NCBI RefSeq assembly: GCF_020509005.1
Contig: NC_063021.1
Span: forward strand, 62,001-126,000
Length of the DNA stretch: 64,000 bases
DNA from: Fulvia fulva
Taxonomy: Eukaryota; Ascomycota; Dothideomycetes; Mycosphaerellales; Mycosphaerellaceae
Reading direction: 5' to 3'
A program made the position numbers and the translations under genes. Under the pieces are notes generated by a model that saw nothing but the letters and a program-made list of their open reading frames with translations, was not told the origin of the DNA and did not search any database. Each line of letters begins with the position of its first letter. Position 1 is the first letter of the stretch. Shown here piece after piece: positions 31,709 through 43,767 of this stretch.

Positions 31709-34491
31709 ATGCCACCAGCGCCGAGCACCCAGGACAAAGCGTTCGTGGCCCTGGAGCCTGTACCGGAGTTCACAGCATTTGAAGCTCGGAAAGGCAGACT
31801 GCCGACCTTCAGAGAGCTGCAAGAAAATCCGCAGCTGCACAAAGCTACCGTACGAGTTTTCGACTCCCTCACGGGGGCCGATCCTGACCTGGTCCATGGC
31901 TACTCTTATGCGGACTATCCACATGCTTCTGCTGCGTCAACTCCTGGCTGTGTCGACAAATGTGACATCTGCAGATCTCATTGGCTTGTGGGCCTAGCGG
32001 CGAAGACTGTCGGATACAGTACTTGCCATACCGACGAGGACGCTCAGGATCAGCTCGATCTCACACGAAGTAACATCGAACAGGACTATCTCCACATCCG
32101 CGATCGACTGGAGAAGCACGGAGATACACTTGTAAAGAGATGGCACAAGCGCAACCCAACAAAGCGAGCTGCCTTACTCAGGCAGGTCTTGCCAAAGATG
32201 TATCCAAAGAGAGGTTTTCCACTGCTCGAGTTCCTTAACGCTGGGCCGGCACAGTTGGCAGAGTCGCCAGATGAGCGCATGGCCCGACTCCGTGTCGCGT
32301 GGCTTCTGCCGTACCTAAGCTTAGAGTCCCTGAGCGAATCGCCACTCGAGCTGGTCGCCTTGCTGTACCATCGTATCGAGCATCAGCCCACCGACTGGAC
32401 GCTCTTCGACTTCCACCAACATGAGTACGCCTTCAAGCCCGCCTTCGTACAGTCAGCCTACAATCCACATTGTGTCGACATCTGTGGTGCGCGATACGGC
32501 AAGCTGATCCCATTCCAGAAGCAAGGCTTGCACGCTGCGCTCATGATCAGCTTTCCGCGAGCGAACCTCCTCTTTGATGCCCAGAATATCTTGTACAAGT
32601 TTCTCTCCACCCTCGTTGATCTTATACTTGGCCCTGCGGACAACGATACCAAGCCAACGGGCAGGAATGAGCTCAATCGCCTTGCCACCGGTCATGAGGG
32701 TGCCCCTTCCGGTTTGAGGGGTGACTGGAGCGCTCAGAACCTGCCATTCGCCGGTCCACCTCGTTTCGACATCCACGACATACGAGAGAAGTTCAGTCTT
32801 CGACTTCGAGCTGCCGAAGACGAACTCGAGATGCTGCAGACGGATCCACTCTACTTTCGAGAACAGCTCATTCGCGCTGATCTCTCCGGGAAGATACCTG
32901 ACAAGCGATACTGCGAGCTCGTAAACTTGACCATGATGAATTTTCGCAAGCATGACAATTGGAAGTTCCTGCTGGCTGAGACCGAGGTCACAGCAAAAGC
33001 CCTTGGGGACAGAATGTTCGCACTTCCGGACAACGAGCTACTTCCCAAGGACTATGACGAAGCCTTGAGCCTCTTCCAAAACGTATTAACGAGGTATTTC
33101 AAAATCCATCAGAAGCATCTCATGATCCTCTTGCTAGCATCAAAAGGCTTTCATCGCTTCGTGACGAAGCGGGAGGACAACACTGTGGAGGTCGATGCCG
33201 ACTTACGGAAGATGTCGCGGGGTGATCCACTGCTCTATAATCTCATGGAGCTGTCTCGATACGATGAGGTGACAAGCGGCTTACATGCTTCGAGCATGTT
33301 TCAGTACCTGGATGATATCCTGGCACACTCGACTCATCAGAATGCAAGTCGAGTAAGCCGTGCCATGTACATGGTCATTTCCGATATGGCAGTCATCGAC
33401 CAGGCGCTCACGGCGGTCAAGTTCCATCGCCCTCCCTGTGCGCCTGTCCGCCAGATCATGGCTGAGCATGGTATCGTGGACATGGACTCGATGAAGACAT
33501 CAGTGCTCTCTCTTAACGAGACATCAGCCATTAAAGCTGCGGTACTGCGGATCCTCGAGGAGAGCAGGTCCGAGTTGAGTTACGAGGGTGCCGCAGAGTC
33601 TGGTTACAAGGAATTGTACGCGCCATTGGCTGCCTTTCTTGCCACGCCGGCGCCAACAGGACGAACAAACAGATCGGCACTCGACGCGCTCACTCGATCG
33701 CACGAAGCGCTCAAGGCTTTTTGGCACGAGGTCCAACAGTGGCGCAGAGCTTCCTTGAAACAGCGAGGTTGTGGTGAGCGCATGACGAATGCCCGGGTGC
33801 AATGCCTGACGGTATCTGGGAGCTTGAGGCACGAGATGCTGTTCGGGGTGGAGCGGAAGTCTTTGTTGACAGCGGTTGAGGCACGAGGTGAGTCGATAAT
33901 GTTCCCACTGAGAATTGATCAGATGCTGACTTCATCACAGAGAAGGTAGCCAGTGCCCGTCAAGGCCAAGCGTCGGTGAAATCAATTTCACCAATCGTGC
34001 CACAAACTGTCTGGGGTACCTTAGAACTTGATAGCAGACCAATGCCGGTATCGAAGATGAAGGAGAAGACCAGGCCGGCCATGAATCCGAGCGAGACTAG
34101 CGATCAGGACGCTGGCATCGAAGAGCTGCACGGCGACATCGACCATCGCTTCAAGGACTCTCGCTTCAGCCCACTCAAAGTTGAAGCCAGCAAAGACAAC
34201 ATTCGGCTTCTTACTCGCCTGTACGCCGCCCCAGAAGACACGAAGGCCAACAAGGGAAGTGTAAAGTGGGACGACTTTGTTGCCGCGCTGATTGACGCCG
34301 GCTTCCAAGTCATTCCCAACAGTGGCTCTGCTGTCACCTTCAGAAGCACCGATGGACAAGGATCTATTGTGTTTCATCGTCCACATCCGGATCCAACCCT
34401 GGACTCGATCATGCTCCATTCCATGGGCAAGCGTCTGGCGAAGTGGTTCGGCTGGGAGAAGGATACCTTTGTCGAGCGCGGCAAGGCTTAG
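31709..34491 (+). CDS. Conserved fungal protein with C-terminal HicA-like small domain
   Basis: Protein of 909 residues of a widespread fungal family without assigned role. Exon 1 (31709-33887) and exon 2 (33941-34491) join in phase 1 across a 53-nt GTGAGT...CACAG intron. The long N-terminal region is mostly helical, with a Cys-rich patch (CVDKCDICRSHWLVGLAAKT) and the conserved WTLFDFHQHEYAFKPAFVQSAYN and DICGARYGKLIPFQ blocks. After the intron a compact end reads VKWDDFVAALIDAGFQ, then NSGSAVTF, IVFHRPHP and MGKRLAKWFGW. That arrangement (helix, GF turn, GS-strand, IxFHxPHP) resembles the small dsRBD-like fold of bacterial HicA; the resemblance is by eye. No signal peptide or membrane segment is seen. 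Confidence 0.8.
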
Positions 34492-34799
34492 AGCATGAGC
34501 AGTAGCACTTGATTGAGCGGTACAAGTTAAGAAGCGCCGGATCGTAGGTTGGGTACGACTGAAGATGCGCATGGATCAACCGTAACGCAGTTATGAAAGA
34601 GAAGGCCAAAATCTGGTGCTGCAAACAAAGGTGAACAACATCGCGCGAGCGCTTCTGCAGGCACTTTGCTGCTTGGACATGCCAGGTTTTGGAATACAGA
34701 GTAGTTCTCATGTTGGGTACAGAGTCATAGCTACCTGTGATTGAGCTCTTCCACCTCGCCATGAATATACCACTTCGTATATCCTCGATCGCGTAGCCT

Positions 34800-37649
34800 C
34801 TATGAAAATGGCGTGAATGATCCCGTTGCCTTGATGTCGCGACTCGAGAATCCAGCCATAACCTGCACAGCACCACTCCCAATGGTCCACTGCTGAGTAA
34901 CAACGTCCCAATGACTGATGTCTCTCCTCGCAAGATCGAAAGTCACAGTTTTGCTCTCACCACAGTCGAGCATAATCTTGTCAAAGCCCCGCAGTGCCTT
35001 GACAGGCGTGACATCGTCACCGGCTGGACTCGGTATACCCAGGTACAGCTGTGGCACAGCCGCGCCTGCCACAGAACCAGTGTTCGTAATCGTCGCCGTG
35101 ACTTTGTAGACCGACTCCCACAGAGCAGGATTACCACCCGGTACAATCTTCTGCTCTGGCGGGGCGGGTGACAAGGTGCCTTGTGCGGTTTTGGAGATGC
35201 TGAGATCCGCCATCGAGAAAGTGGTGTAGCTGAGACCATAGCCGAACTCGTACTGGACGCTTGTGTTGAAGTAGTCAAACCAGCCTGTGTGCTGCATGTC
35301 AGCGACCTGACGTTCACGGATGAGGTTGGAGTACTTACGATAATCGATCAGCAATTTCTCCTTGAAGTCAGACTTCCACGCCAACGGATCTGAGGTATTC
35401 AGAAGAGCTGTGGAATTCGTAATGTCGGCAAAGTCGTAGTCACTCTCCTCGTGAGCGATGGTGTAGGGAAGGCGACCACTTGGGTTAATGTCGCCCCACA
35501 GGACCTGCATGAGTGTCAGTGTATTATTTCTTGCATACAATGCCAGTGATGTGGACTTACGTCGGCGATACTGTTTCCCGCCTCCTGTCCACCAAAGTGA
35601 GCTGCGAGAATGGCCGTGACGTTGGGGTGATCCGCGAATGGCAGGACGTTCAAACCACCAGAGTTCGTGACGACGATCGTGTTCGAGCATCGCGATGCTA
35701 CTGTCTCGACTACGCCGGTGCCGTTCCAGTCGACTCGTAGGGAGGTGCGGTCATCGCCTTCTGTTGCCCACGTCTTGAGGAAGACAAGGCAGACCTCTGG
35801 TGGTCGTGGGTACAGGATGTTGCTGCGAAGTGTCAGTACAGAACCGCGGAGAGATTGTTATGGAACTTACAAGCCACCACCATTCGTGATCAGCGTGTTG
35901 TTCAGCAGATACTGCACCAGCGCATTATTCTTCTTCTGCTGCGCCGCTCTCGCCTTGATCGCCTCAAGTGGCGAGATGACATACGTCAACCTTCCAGTTC
36001 CAGATCCACCACCGACAGCCAGCACACCAGACTCGTAGCCGAACTCGCCAAGATCTCTGTTACCGAGGGAGTACAGGCCTTCAGTGATATCGCCAGCAGC
36101 ATTACCAAATACACCGATATTCTTCGGCTTCTTGAGCGGCAAAGTATTGTTCGTATTCTTCAACAGCACAATACCAGCCGCACCCAGCTCGCGAATGAGA
36201 TCAGCATGATCATCCCTTACGTCCACGTCTGAAGGACCGAGGTTGAAGGTATAGTTGTACTGCGATGGGTTATTGTTGTTGAGAGCTGGCGAGCTGCCGT
36301 CGATGGGTGGGAAGTCTTCATCCTGCTTGAGGAAGAAGTAGGGCGTCATGATACGGCGAATCATATCGTCTACGCGGTCGATCGAGAGACTGCCATTGTT
36401 GACGTTGTTCGTGATGTTTCCGCCGAAGAAGGAGGAGATGGAAGAGGAGCCGCGTCCGAGACTGCCTGGCATGTCCATGTCTTCGCCGGCGTTGATGGCT
36501 TGGTAGCCTGAGTGTGTGGCGCCCCAATCACTGACGACCTGACATTGTTAGTCCCTCTCTGGACAAGTGAGTTCGGATACTTACATATCCTTGGAAGCCC
36601 AGCTCGTCTTTGAGCAGGTCGTTCTGGGTCTTGCTGTTTTGACAACCATACGATCCGTTGATGCGTTGGTAGCTGCACATCATCGAAGCTGCACCGCTTC
36701 GGACTGCATTGGCGAAAGGCCAGAGGTAGAGCTCGTGCATTGTACGGTCGTCGATGTTGGAGGACACTGCTTCGATGGTCACGCCGTCGTCGTTCGTGCT
36801 TGGGTTGCGTTGGACTTCCTGTTCATTCCCGATACTGCCATGATATTAGCTGTCTGGCTAGAGGAAGAACAGATCATCCTGATCGTGCATACAAGTGTTT
36901 CGCGCATGCTTGAACGCCCTTCTCCTGAACACCTTCGATGGTCTGCAACGTCTTAGCACACGCCAATTCAGACCAACTCCGAGTCTTACCTCTTCCATCA
37001 TCACTCCAGTAAGCCATGGATCAGGCGAGAAGCCCTCCTACAACAGTGTCAGTACATACATTCAGAGCGCTCCCTCAGCACATACCCAGTTCCTCCCACC
37101 ATACGCCGATCTACCCAGCGGACCAGCAACAGGTCCCAGGAGAACATGAGCTCCTTTGTTCCTAAACTCATCTCCAAGCTGTTGTCCACGAACACGAGCC
37201 AAGTTACGGTCCCATGAGGCGGCTACAGTCAAGCCTGCTGGGAAGACGGAAGCGTAGTCCGCCTCGCGGATCGCGAGCGGACCGTCTTGTAAGCACAAGC
37301 CGTTGAAGCCAAGTCGTGGAATCGAGCCGATGTTGCCAACACATGGACCTGTGGTGCCGGTGACGAGGAAGGCTTTCTCTTGCAGGGTAAGTTGAGATAC
37401 GAAGTCTTGTGCTTGAGAGAAAGCAGCTTCCCATCCGCTGCCTGTGGCGTTGGCTGTGTCTGTGGTCAGCGACTACAGTGTTCGTCTTTGGATGTCCAAC
37501 TTACGAGAAGGATACACAGCTGGACTGCTATCATACTCAGCGTCTACCCATGCTGGTCCGGGGTAGTTGATGCTAAAGTTCTGGGCTAGCGTAACAGAAG
37601 ACACGCTTAGCAAGACAGAACCAAGCTGCCATGGCGTAATAAGAGTCAT
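34800..37649 (-). CDS. Secreted beta-glucosidase, glycoside hydrolase family 3
   Basis: Secreted enzyme releasing glucose from beta-glucosides such as cellobiose. Nine exons join in frame: 37649-37505, 37453-37086, 37037-36990, 36942-36893, 36834-36585, 36538-35871, 35822-35561, 35504-35339 and 35284-34800, with introns of 46-58 nt, giving 813 residues. The first 22 residues ([22 protein letters not shown]) are a signal peptide. GH3 marks are [37 protein letters not shown], the nucleophile motif [27 protein letters not shown], and the C-terminal fibronectin-III-like domain ([23 protein letters not shown]). Splicing at 35285-35338 restores IDYRWFDYF, expected in the family; two exons are only 48 and 50 nt. 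Several N-glycosylation sequons are present. The assignment is strong, while the natural substrate is not decided by sequence. Confidence 0.95.
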
Positions 37650-37709
37650 GATCGAAGCTCAGCGAAATGCTTATTCGAATTGTGGCGTCTGCGTAGCAGG
37701 ACTAGCGGG

Positions 37710-37720
37710 TATATATATAT
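37710..37720 (-). promoter_or_regulatory. TATA-like run upstream of the beta-glucosidase
   Basis: An alternating TA run of 11 bp sits 61-71 nt before the ATG at 37649. Its position fits a TATA element with a short leader; chance simple sequence is the alternative. Confidence 0.45.
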
Positions 37721-38104
37721 CGCCGTGGCCAAGCACTCAATTGCCAACCCATCTGCCGTGCCGTGGTAACCACCTTCCTGCAACATTTTCAAGCAGATGA
37801 GGGGGTTGTTGCATCGCACTTTGCATACCCATTGCATACAATGGAGCAAGTCGAAGCGGGGAAGGTCGGACTATGTTGGCCCGAATTGTGTTCCTGCTGC
37901 AGATCATACCGCTCCTGCAGGAACAACCGCGGGAAACGTCATTGGAGAGCTCTTGTTCATGTCCACAGGACCACATTCGAGTCGTTGTGACGTTGTCAGC
38001 TGGGTAGCGATGCATCAACGCCGTGATAAAGAGGTCCGAGACAAGGCGCAATTCCAAGAGATTTCATTCCGGGTCAGTTTGCCGCGATCATCCCGAACAG
38101 TATC
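37721..38104. other. Intergenic, beta-glucosidase upstream region
   Basis: Upstream regulatory space of the minus-strand beta-glucosidase and the 3' side of the next minus-strand gene. No other element was recognised. Confidence 0.5.
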
Positions 38105-39774
38105 TCAGGTCATATCATACGCCCGCAGGCTCTCGTCGTAGCCCTCAAAAGTGGAAACTTTCCTCACTGGGCCATACGACAGACCCAACGACCGCTTCGT
38201 TTCGGCCATGCTGTAAGTGTGGCCCGCGCGCAGCTCCGATCCAAGCCTTCGTAGACGTGGCGTATGCTCCTTTCGATACACTTGCGCTCGGGAGGGAGGA
38301 TACTCGTATGCGGAAGCACTAGCTTCTGCACCCAGGACATCCATGCTAGAGTCCAGGTCTTTCGGCGGCATGTCATCCACTTTTCCTCCGAGTTCAGCTC
38401 TGATCTCGTTGGCATAGTCCAGGATATCTCGATGAAGGGAGAAGGTCTGCTTCATGCGGTTGACTTGACTGTTGAGCCAGATGTCGATGTTTATGGCCAT
38501 CAACACACTGAGGAATACGATGGTCGACATGCAGAACGTGAAGAGAAGCAGGGATGAGAAGCCCCATTGGTAGGTCTCCGTCGTTTGGCAGGATGATACT
38601 TCGCTGGTGTGCAGCCATCGTTGATCGAGAATCTTTCCATTCTCGTCGAGGTAGAGTTGACCTTGTGGCCGAGAGTCGAGTGGAGGCGCTGGTAGCGAGT
38701 ACGTCTGATTGCCAAGTGTGATGTTGCTCGTCGTGCAGTCGATGTACCTCACTGGGGACTCCGTTTTGCGGCCTTTGTAGCTAGAGCCTAATCGAGCTTC
38801 CGTCGCGGTCTCGTTCACAACCCAGTCGATCGAGAACAAGTCCGATGGTTCCTCAAAATCAGCGGGGTAGTTCGCAACATAGAAGACGCCATACGAGGTA
38901 TCGTTCGAATACAATGTACCATTGGAACGATTTTCTGCCCGTCTGTAGAAGCTATAAGTGTGACAGTATGTGCTCGCGAGGGCGGTGTCTGGCACAGCGT
39001 TAGTATAAATTTTGCACATGGAGCATGATACGTACAATTCCAGAGAGGGTAGTTGGGGTCTCTTTGAGAGGAATATACAGTAACCGTTGGCTCCAATCCT
39101 ACGCGGTCGGCGTCCAGAATGACAGAAGCTTCCACAACTTGCACTTTCGAGTAGTCCATAAGATTGCCATCGGCGCGATAAAATGGAGCCATATTGGCCT
39201 GATAACCAGTCATTGCCGAGACCAAAGTACCGAACGCCAGGAGGTAGATGACAACGTAGAGATAGCCAAAAAGTCTCCAGCTCCAAGAGTGGACGAGATT
39301 CTTGGTAAGCGCCCACCACGACCGCATGGAAAAGTGCTCAAAGGTGAGACTGGTGACCAAGGGCATGCGTAGCGGCCGCTTCTCCAGGAGAGTGATCAAA
39401 GACTTTCTGATGACTGGGTAAGTTAAGACGGACAACAGCATCTGACCACCCCGACCGACAACCAGATCCCAGCATATGTCAACAGCCTTTGCCTGTGGGA
39501 ACGTGAGCTTGCCAGATGCCAGTGTAATACTGAGAAACAGCTTCGGGTTCCAGCATTGGTTCCTGCAGCCTCCCAGGGGATATATGACAGTGCCATCGGC
39601 TGCGCATGAGAAGTCGTAGCTGCCAGAGCTTTGTATGCTGTACTGCGGGCAGTATCGATCAAAGAATAGCCCAGTGGACAGCGCCACGCCGAAGAGACAT
39701 AGTAATGGTATGCCGATATGCTCCAAGAAGCTGGCAAGGCCAGTCTTTTGTTGACCTGTCGACACAATCCTCAT
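38105..39774 (-). CDS. Polytopic membrane protein of a fungal unknown family
   Basis: Integral membrane protein of 540 residues from two exons (39774-39036 and 38988-38105) joined in phase 1 across a 47-nt intron with a CTAAC branch site. Hydrophobic helices lie near residues 15-35 (IGIPLLCLFGVALSTGLFF), 75-95, 165-190 (LFGYLYVVIYLLAFGTLVSAM) and near 405-430 (FSSLLLFTFCMSTIVFLSVLMA). Between the last two is a large, probably lumenal or extracellular loop with N-glycosylation sequons (NRSN, NDTS, NETA, NITL, NQTY) and paired cysteines. The C-terminal tail is cytosolic-looking, Arg/Ser-rich and ends ESLRAYDMT. The splice restores PLWNYTALASTYC. I know this layout from fungal hypothetical proteins but cannot name a function. 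Confidence 0.82.
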
Positions 39775-40477
39775 GATGAGTGACGTGCGAGATTACGAAT
39801 AACCTCAGGCCCTGCGGAAGGGATGCTACTTCCATGAAGGATCGTTGCGCGCTTTTGACTTGGGAGGAGCTGAAATGTTGTCTTTGGTGAGGGCCGGGAT
39901 CTGCATCCTTCGCGTCATCCGCAATGCCGCTATTGTGCTGGGATGGCGGGTGATCGCCGGTGGTATATTGGTAGCAACATTGTGCACATAGAGCAGTCGC
40001 CTGGTGATCATCTACAATTCTTTGACATGCCAGTCTAGTAGTAGACGATGTCTGGACTCATCACAAGGCGGTGAATTGGTGGATTTTGGTTGATGTTGTT
40101 GTGTCGAAGAACTTTGAAGCGAGCTGAAGTTTGGGGGCCGAGTCAGGATCGTCGTCTTGGCGTCGGGGCCGGATCGAAGCACATGCACTTCAGTCGCACT
40201 GCCCTCGGCGCACGTCGTGTTGTGCTCCATCTTACAAGACACTCTGCGCCCTCTTCATCACATTATGGTACACACATGATACTCCACGAGCCACGACGGC
40301 CATTTCGGCTCTCGTGGCGGGCTGAGGAGATGGGCAAAGGCCCAGTGACAAAGTATCTTGCCGCTGCCATATTCGTCGACTTCCCGTTTGGAGAGCCACT
40401 AGAGTAACGTGTCTTCGTCGACTTGGTTCATGTCGACACGCTGTACCCTGTACGTTGGCACATCGGCCTCTCGGTCC
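39775..40477. other. Intergenic, nothing recognised
   Basis: This is the spacer between two minus-strand genes and holds the promoter of the membrane protein gene. No coding region or repeat was recognised. Confidence 0.5.
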
Positions 40478-43231
40478 TTACCCACTCTCTGCATAATAGA
40501 AGCAAAAGCTCGAAGTAGTGAGGCAGTCCTGCCCAGCATGCCACATTCTCGCAGCACAAACCTCGAAAGCACAGCATCCCTCATGCGCCCAGGTCCCGTT
40601 CGCCAACTGGCCTCGCCATAGAAGATGGCTGGTGGTGACTCTGCTGTATCCACCAGCGCGACCAGTATTCTCCCTCTCTGGATACGAAGCTATCGGACAT
40701 GTCGCTGGTGTACATCCCATCCCCACAAGCCCGGTCTGGACCGCAGGACTATACATGCCGAGCTTGAGAATGACGGTGGGATACTCCATCGTTGAGTTCA
40801 ACTCTGGCACGGGAGCGGTAGGATGCGGCAGTGTGAAGGTCCTGTTGGCGTCGATGGCCTGTGGGCCGTAGTTGCCGCCTTCTTCGACCTGTTGGAAGGT
40901 TGCTGCGCTGAGAAATGTATCCTTTGACCCTGGAGGGAGGGATGCTATATCAGCCATTCGGCAAGCGATACCGCCGTATGGGATCGTCAAGGTTTCGCTA
41001 CGGTTGCTGGTCACCTCGACGAAACCACTATAGAGCGGACACCTGGCTTCCAGATCTTTGAGCTTGTCAAGTGTTGCCGCAACTTCGATCACAGAGGTCT
41101 CACCAGCGGCCAAGATCAGGTTTGTTGGAGACAACAAGATGTCTGCGTACTGTCCTTGTGGAAGCAGGGAGTCTAGGAATTCCTGGTCTGCGATTGAAGA
41201 AGTATTCTTGTTCGTCCAGCTTGTGATGGTCTTGTGGCTGGAGTTTGCGAAGATTGCGAGCGTCACGGCAGATTGTGGCCTGAGGCTGTATGAAGCTGGA
41301 CCATCGCCACAATTTGTCAGCTCGAACGTCAAGATGCCTGGCAAGCAATGTGTATCGTTGAACGAAAGACTGGCCAGGGACACATCGGTCTGGACATTCG
41401 TCGCAGCGGGCAAATTCACAAGTCCGCCCCCTTGCTGCCAAGCAGGTGCCAGGAAGTCGTACGTCTTGTTGGTGCCATCATTAAACCTCATCGGCTTGGC
41501 TGTGCTGCTCAGGCGCCTGGCCAGCACCTCAGCACCAACGTCTGGGAACACCTGTCGCAACAGCGCAATGCATCCGGCAGCATATGGTGCTGCCATCGAT
41601 GTGCCTGAGAATGTGTCGTAACCGCCCCAGCTTCGTGGCACGGTTGACCATATGTCCCATCCTGGCGCTACAAGCGAAGGCTCGAGAGAAAGATCACCGC
41701 TTGGACCCCAGGAGCCATGACTGGAGACGTATCCGGCAGTATCGTCAGCCTCGTCCAGCTCGAGGTAGGGCTCGAGGGTGAAATTTGAGTCCATGGCCAT
41801 CTCGATATGGCTCCCGGCTGCTCGCAGTGAGATGAGCTGCTTGCCCGTCTTGGCCGTGACACTTCCTGCGCCCTTGATACCCGGGAAGTTGTTGTCGTAT
41901 CTGAACGGCAAAGTCTCATCGGCCTCGTTATCGTAGAGTAAGACATACTCTGCGCCTCGGGCGGCGAGGTGCATCATCTTCTTGTCAAAGTTACAGGTTC
42001 CTCGTCGGACTAGCACAAGCCGTCCGGAAAGATCGAGGTCCCCCTTGAGCTCATTGCAAGCATCATCCTCCACGTTTGTGTTGAGGGTCAGAGCATGCAA
42101 CTCCAACGATGCCGGAAATCTGCTAGGTGTAGCTGTCGACCAGGCAAAGTCATGCCATTGCTTCCCGCCAAGCACTCGATACCTTGCTCGAGGTGTGCTA
42201 TACACTACTTGCTTCGCATTCACCGCGCCCACGGAGATCACACCCTTTGCCGAAGCTGGCGATGTCGCAGAGAAAGGCCCTTGCCAGCCTTCGTTACCAG
42301 CAGAGACCACAACCACAATCTTGTCTTCCTTTGCGATCCGCTCGAGCACAGCAGACACCACGTCGTCGTCAAAGGGTCCGGTCCTCTGGTCAAGAGATAT
42401 GGACATCACATCGACCTCTCGTCTATGTGCCGCCAGGATTGCATCGACAATTACATCAGCCCGGAGCGGAGCGCTATCGTCACAGCCCGTGATACGGTAA
42501 TGCTCGACTTTGGCTTCTGGAGCGACACCAACATAGCCAATATCCTCCTGTGCCCCTGTTGCAATGCCAGTAACGTGGGTGCCGTGAAAGCTGCACTCCG
42601 CGTATGGATCAGGGTCAGGAACTGGATCAATTCCAGCAGCATAAGCATCTCCCGCCAAATCAAGACCGTACTGGACAGTGAAGTTCTCGCCGAGGCCTCT
42701 GCCGAAGGCTGGGTGAAGGTAGTCCACGCCCTCGTCGATGATGCCGATGACGACGCCTTGACCTTTGATGCCTTGTTCGTGGAGTTTGTCAACTCCCGTG
42801 AGCTCATGGAAGATGCCTGGGTTGAGCTTCTGCGGCGATGTCGACCGTGGGGCATGTCTCGATGAAGAGAGCTTGTAGGTGTGAGACTGCCAGACATTGA
42901 CAACTTGAGGCAGAGCGCTGATGCACTCCTTGAGCGTATCTACCGTTTGGTGATGTCCGCTAGAAACGTCGATCGCTAGCCCTGGAAAGATGGTGTTTGT
43001 GTATCGACGATGGACTGCTACCTCCATCGAAGAGTCCAGGCATGGTATCTGTCTTTGCTGCAAATAACTGGCTGCTTTGGACACGTCCTGAAACACGGCA
43101 ATCAGCACTTTCAGCATCACGAGCCGTGTCATCCCAGAACTTACATTAAGGCTATACACTTCTACGATGAGCTTTGTGCTGTGAACCAACACCAAGAAAT
43201 AGCAAGTGAAGACTACGAAGCAGTAGGACAT
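40478..43231 (-). CDS. Secreted subtilase (S8, minor extracellular protease type)
   Basis: Secreted serine endopeptidase. The start at 43231 gives a signal peptide (MSYCFVVFTCYFLVLVHS). A 57-nt in-frame segment (43088-43144) has a GTAAGT donor, a CTGATT branch-like site and a TTTCAG acceptor and is probably an intron; removing it restores an I9-type propeptide and gives 898 residues. Catalytic motifs are GVVIGIIDEGVDYLHPAF (Asp near 147), FHGTHVTG (His near 197) and GTSMAAPYAAG (Ser), with the oxyanion-side VSAGNEGWQGP. A PA-like insert (GRLVLVRRGTCNFDKK) lies between His and Ser, as in the Vpr/C5a-peptidase-like group, followed by a beta-rich C-terminal region. The final 30 residues are Cys-rich and not conserved-looking, so the 3' end may be mis-modelled. 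An alternative upstream ATG is at 43300. It is divergent from the UstYa-like gene at 43768. Confidence 0.9.
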   Translation of the reverse strand: MSYCFVVFTCYFLVLVHSTKLIVEVYSLNVSSGMTRLVMLKVLIAVFQDVSKAASYLQQRQIPCLDSSMEVAVHRRYTNTIFPGLAIDVSSGHHQTVDTLKECISALPQVVNVWQSHTYKLSSSRHAPRSTSPQKLNPGIFHELTGVDKLHEQGIKGQGVVIGIIDEGVDYLHPAFGRGLGENFTVQYGLDLAGDAYAAGIDPVPDPDPYAECSFHGTHVTGIATGAQEDIGYVGVAPEAKVEHYRITGCDDSAPLRADVIVDAILAAHRREVDVMSISLDQRTGPFDDDVVSAVLERIAKEDKIVVVVSAGNEGWQGPFSATSPASAKGVISVGAVNAKQVVYSTPRARYRVLGGKQWHDFAWSTATPSRFPASLELHALTLNTNVEDDACNELKGDLDLSGRLVLVRRGTCNFDKKMMHLAARGAEYVLLYDNEADETLPFRYDNNFPGIKGAGSVTAKTGKQLISLRAAGSHIEMAMDSNFTLEPYLELDEADDTAGYVSSHGSWGPSGDLSLEPSLVAPGWDIWSTVPRSWGGYDTFSGTSMAAPYAAGCIALLRQVFPDVGAEVLARRLSSTAKPMRFNDGTNKTYDFLAPAWQQGGGLVNLPAATNVQTDVSLASLSFNDTHCLPGILTFELTNCGDGPASYSLRPQSAVTLAIFANSSHKTITSWTNKNTSSIADQEFLDSLLPQGQYADILLSPTNLILAAGETSVIEVAATLDKLKDLEARCPLYSGFVEVTSNRSETLTIPYGGIACRMADIASLPPGSKDTFLSAATFQQVEEGGNYGPQAIDANRTFTLPHPTAPVPELNSTMEYPTVILKLGMYSPAVQTGLVGMGCTPATCPIASYPERENTGRAGGYSRVTTSHLLWRGQLANGTWAHEGCCAFEVCAARMWHAGQDCLTTSSFCFYYAESG

Positions 43232-43767
43232 GATGGCATATTTCCGACAAGTCTCGCAGAGCAATGGGATGGCAGCTCTGAGTGGTGTAGTGCAGGCCAT
43301 TTGCAGCACTGAAACGTCGCCCGCTCCCCATCATGACACCACTTTCCATAGGTCGACTTTTTGTGAGGTTTCCATCATCGACATCGATGAGCACCGAGCC
43401 TTGCCGCGGAGGTTCGTGAAGCCTTCCAGGGTCGTGCTTATTCGCGAAAGTTTGGACCCTTGTACGGCCGCTCGCACAAGGCTACGGATCAAGGTTATCT
43501 AGGTACATAAAACCTTCGGCCGAGTACACACTTCACCCTCGAGGATGCTCCGTCACGTACATATGGCGTGGACGGAGCTTGATGGACAACAGAGCGAACG
43601 CGCAGACGGCACGACTGATTGCACAGTTTCGGTCGCCGACTCGACGCAAGCCGTGATCGATGCAGTCTGATGACAAGATCTCCGAAGATCTGCAAGCTGG
43701 CTCTGGCGTGTGTAGGCTCTACAGTTGTCTCCCTACTGAGTCGCGAGATTCCACCTATTCCAGCACC
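43232..43767. promoter_or_regulatory. Shared divergent promoter region (subtilase / UstYa-like)
   Basis: A 536-bp bidirectional spacer lies between the two start codons and could allow co-regulation of the protease and the UstYa-like gene. No specific operator could be identified. An in-frame ATG at 43660 could extend the UstYa-like protein into this region. Confidence 0.45.

Noticed and set aside
40484..40560. A short intron at the 3' end of the subtilase that would change its tail
   Set aside because: A GTAAGG...ACAG pair is present but only about 34 nt apart, too short for introns in this window (46 nt or more).
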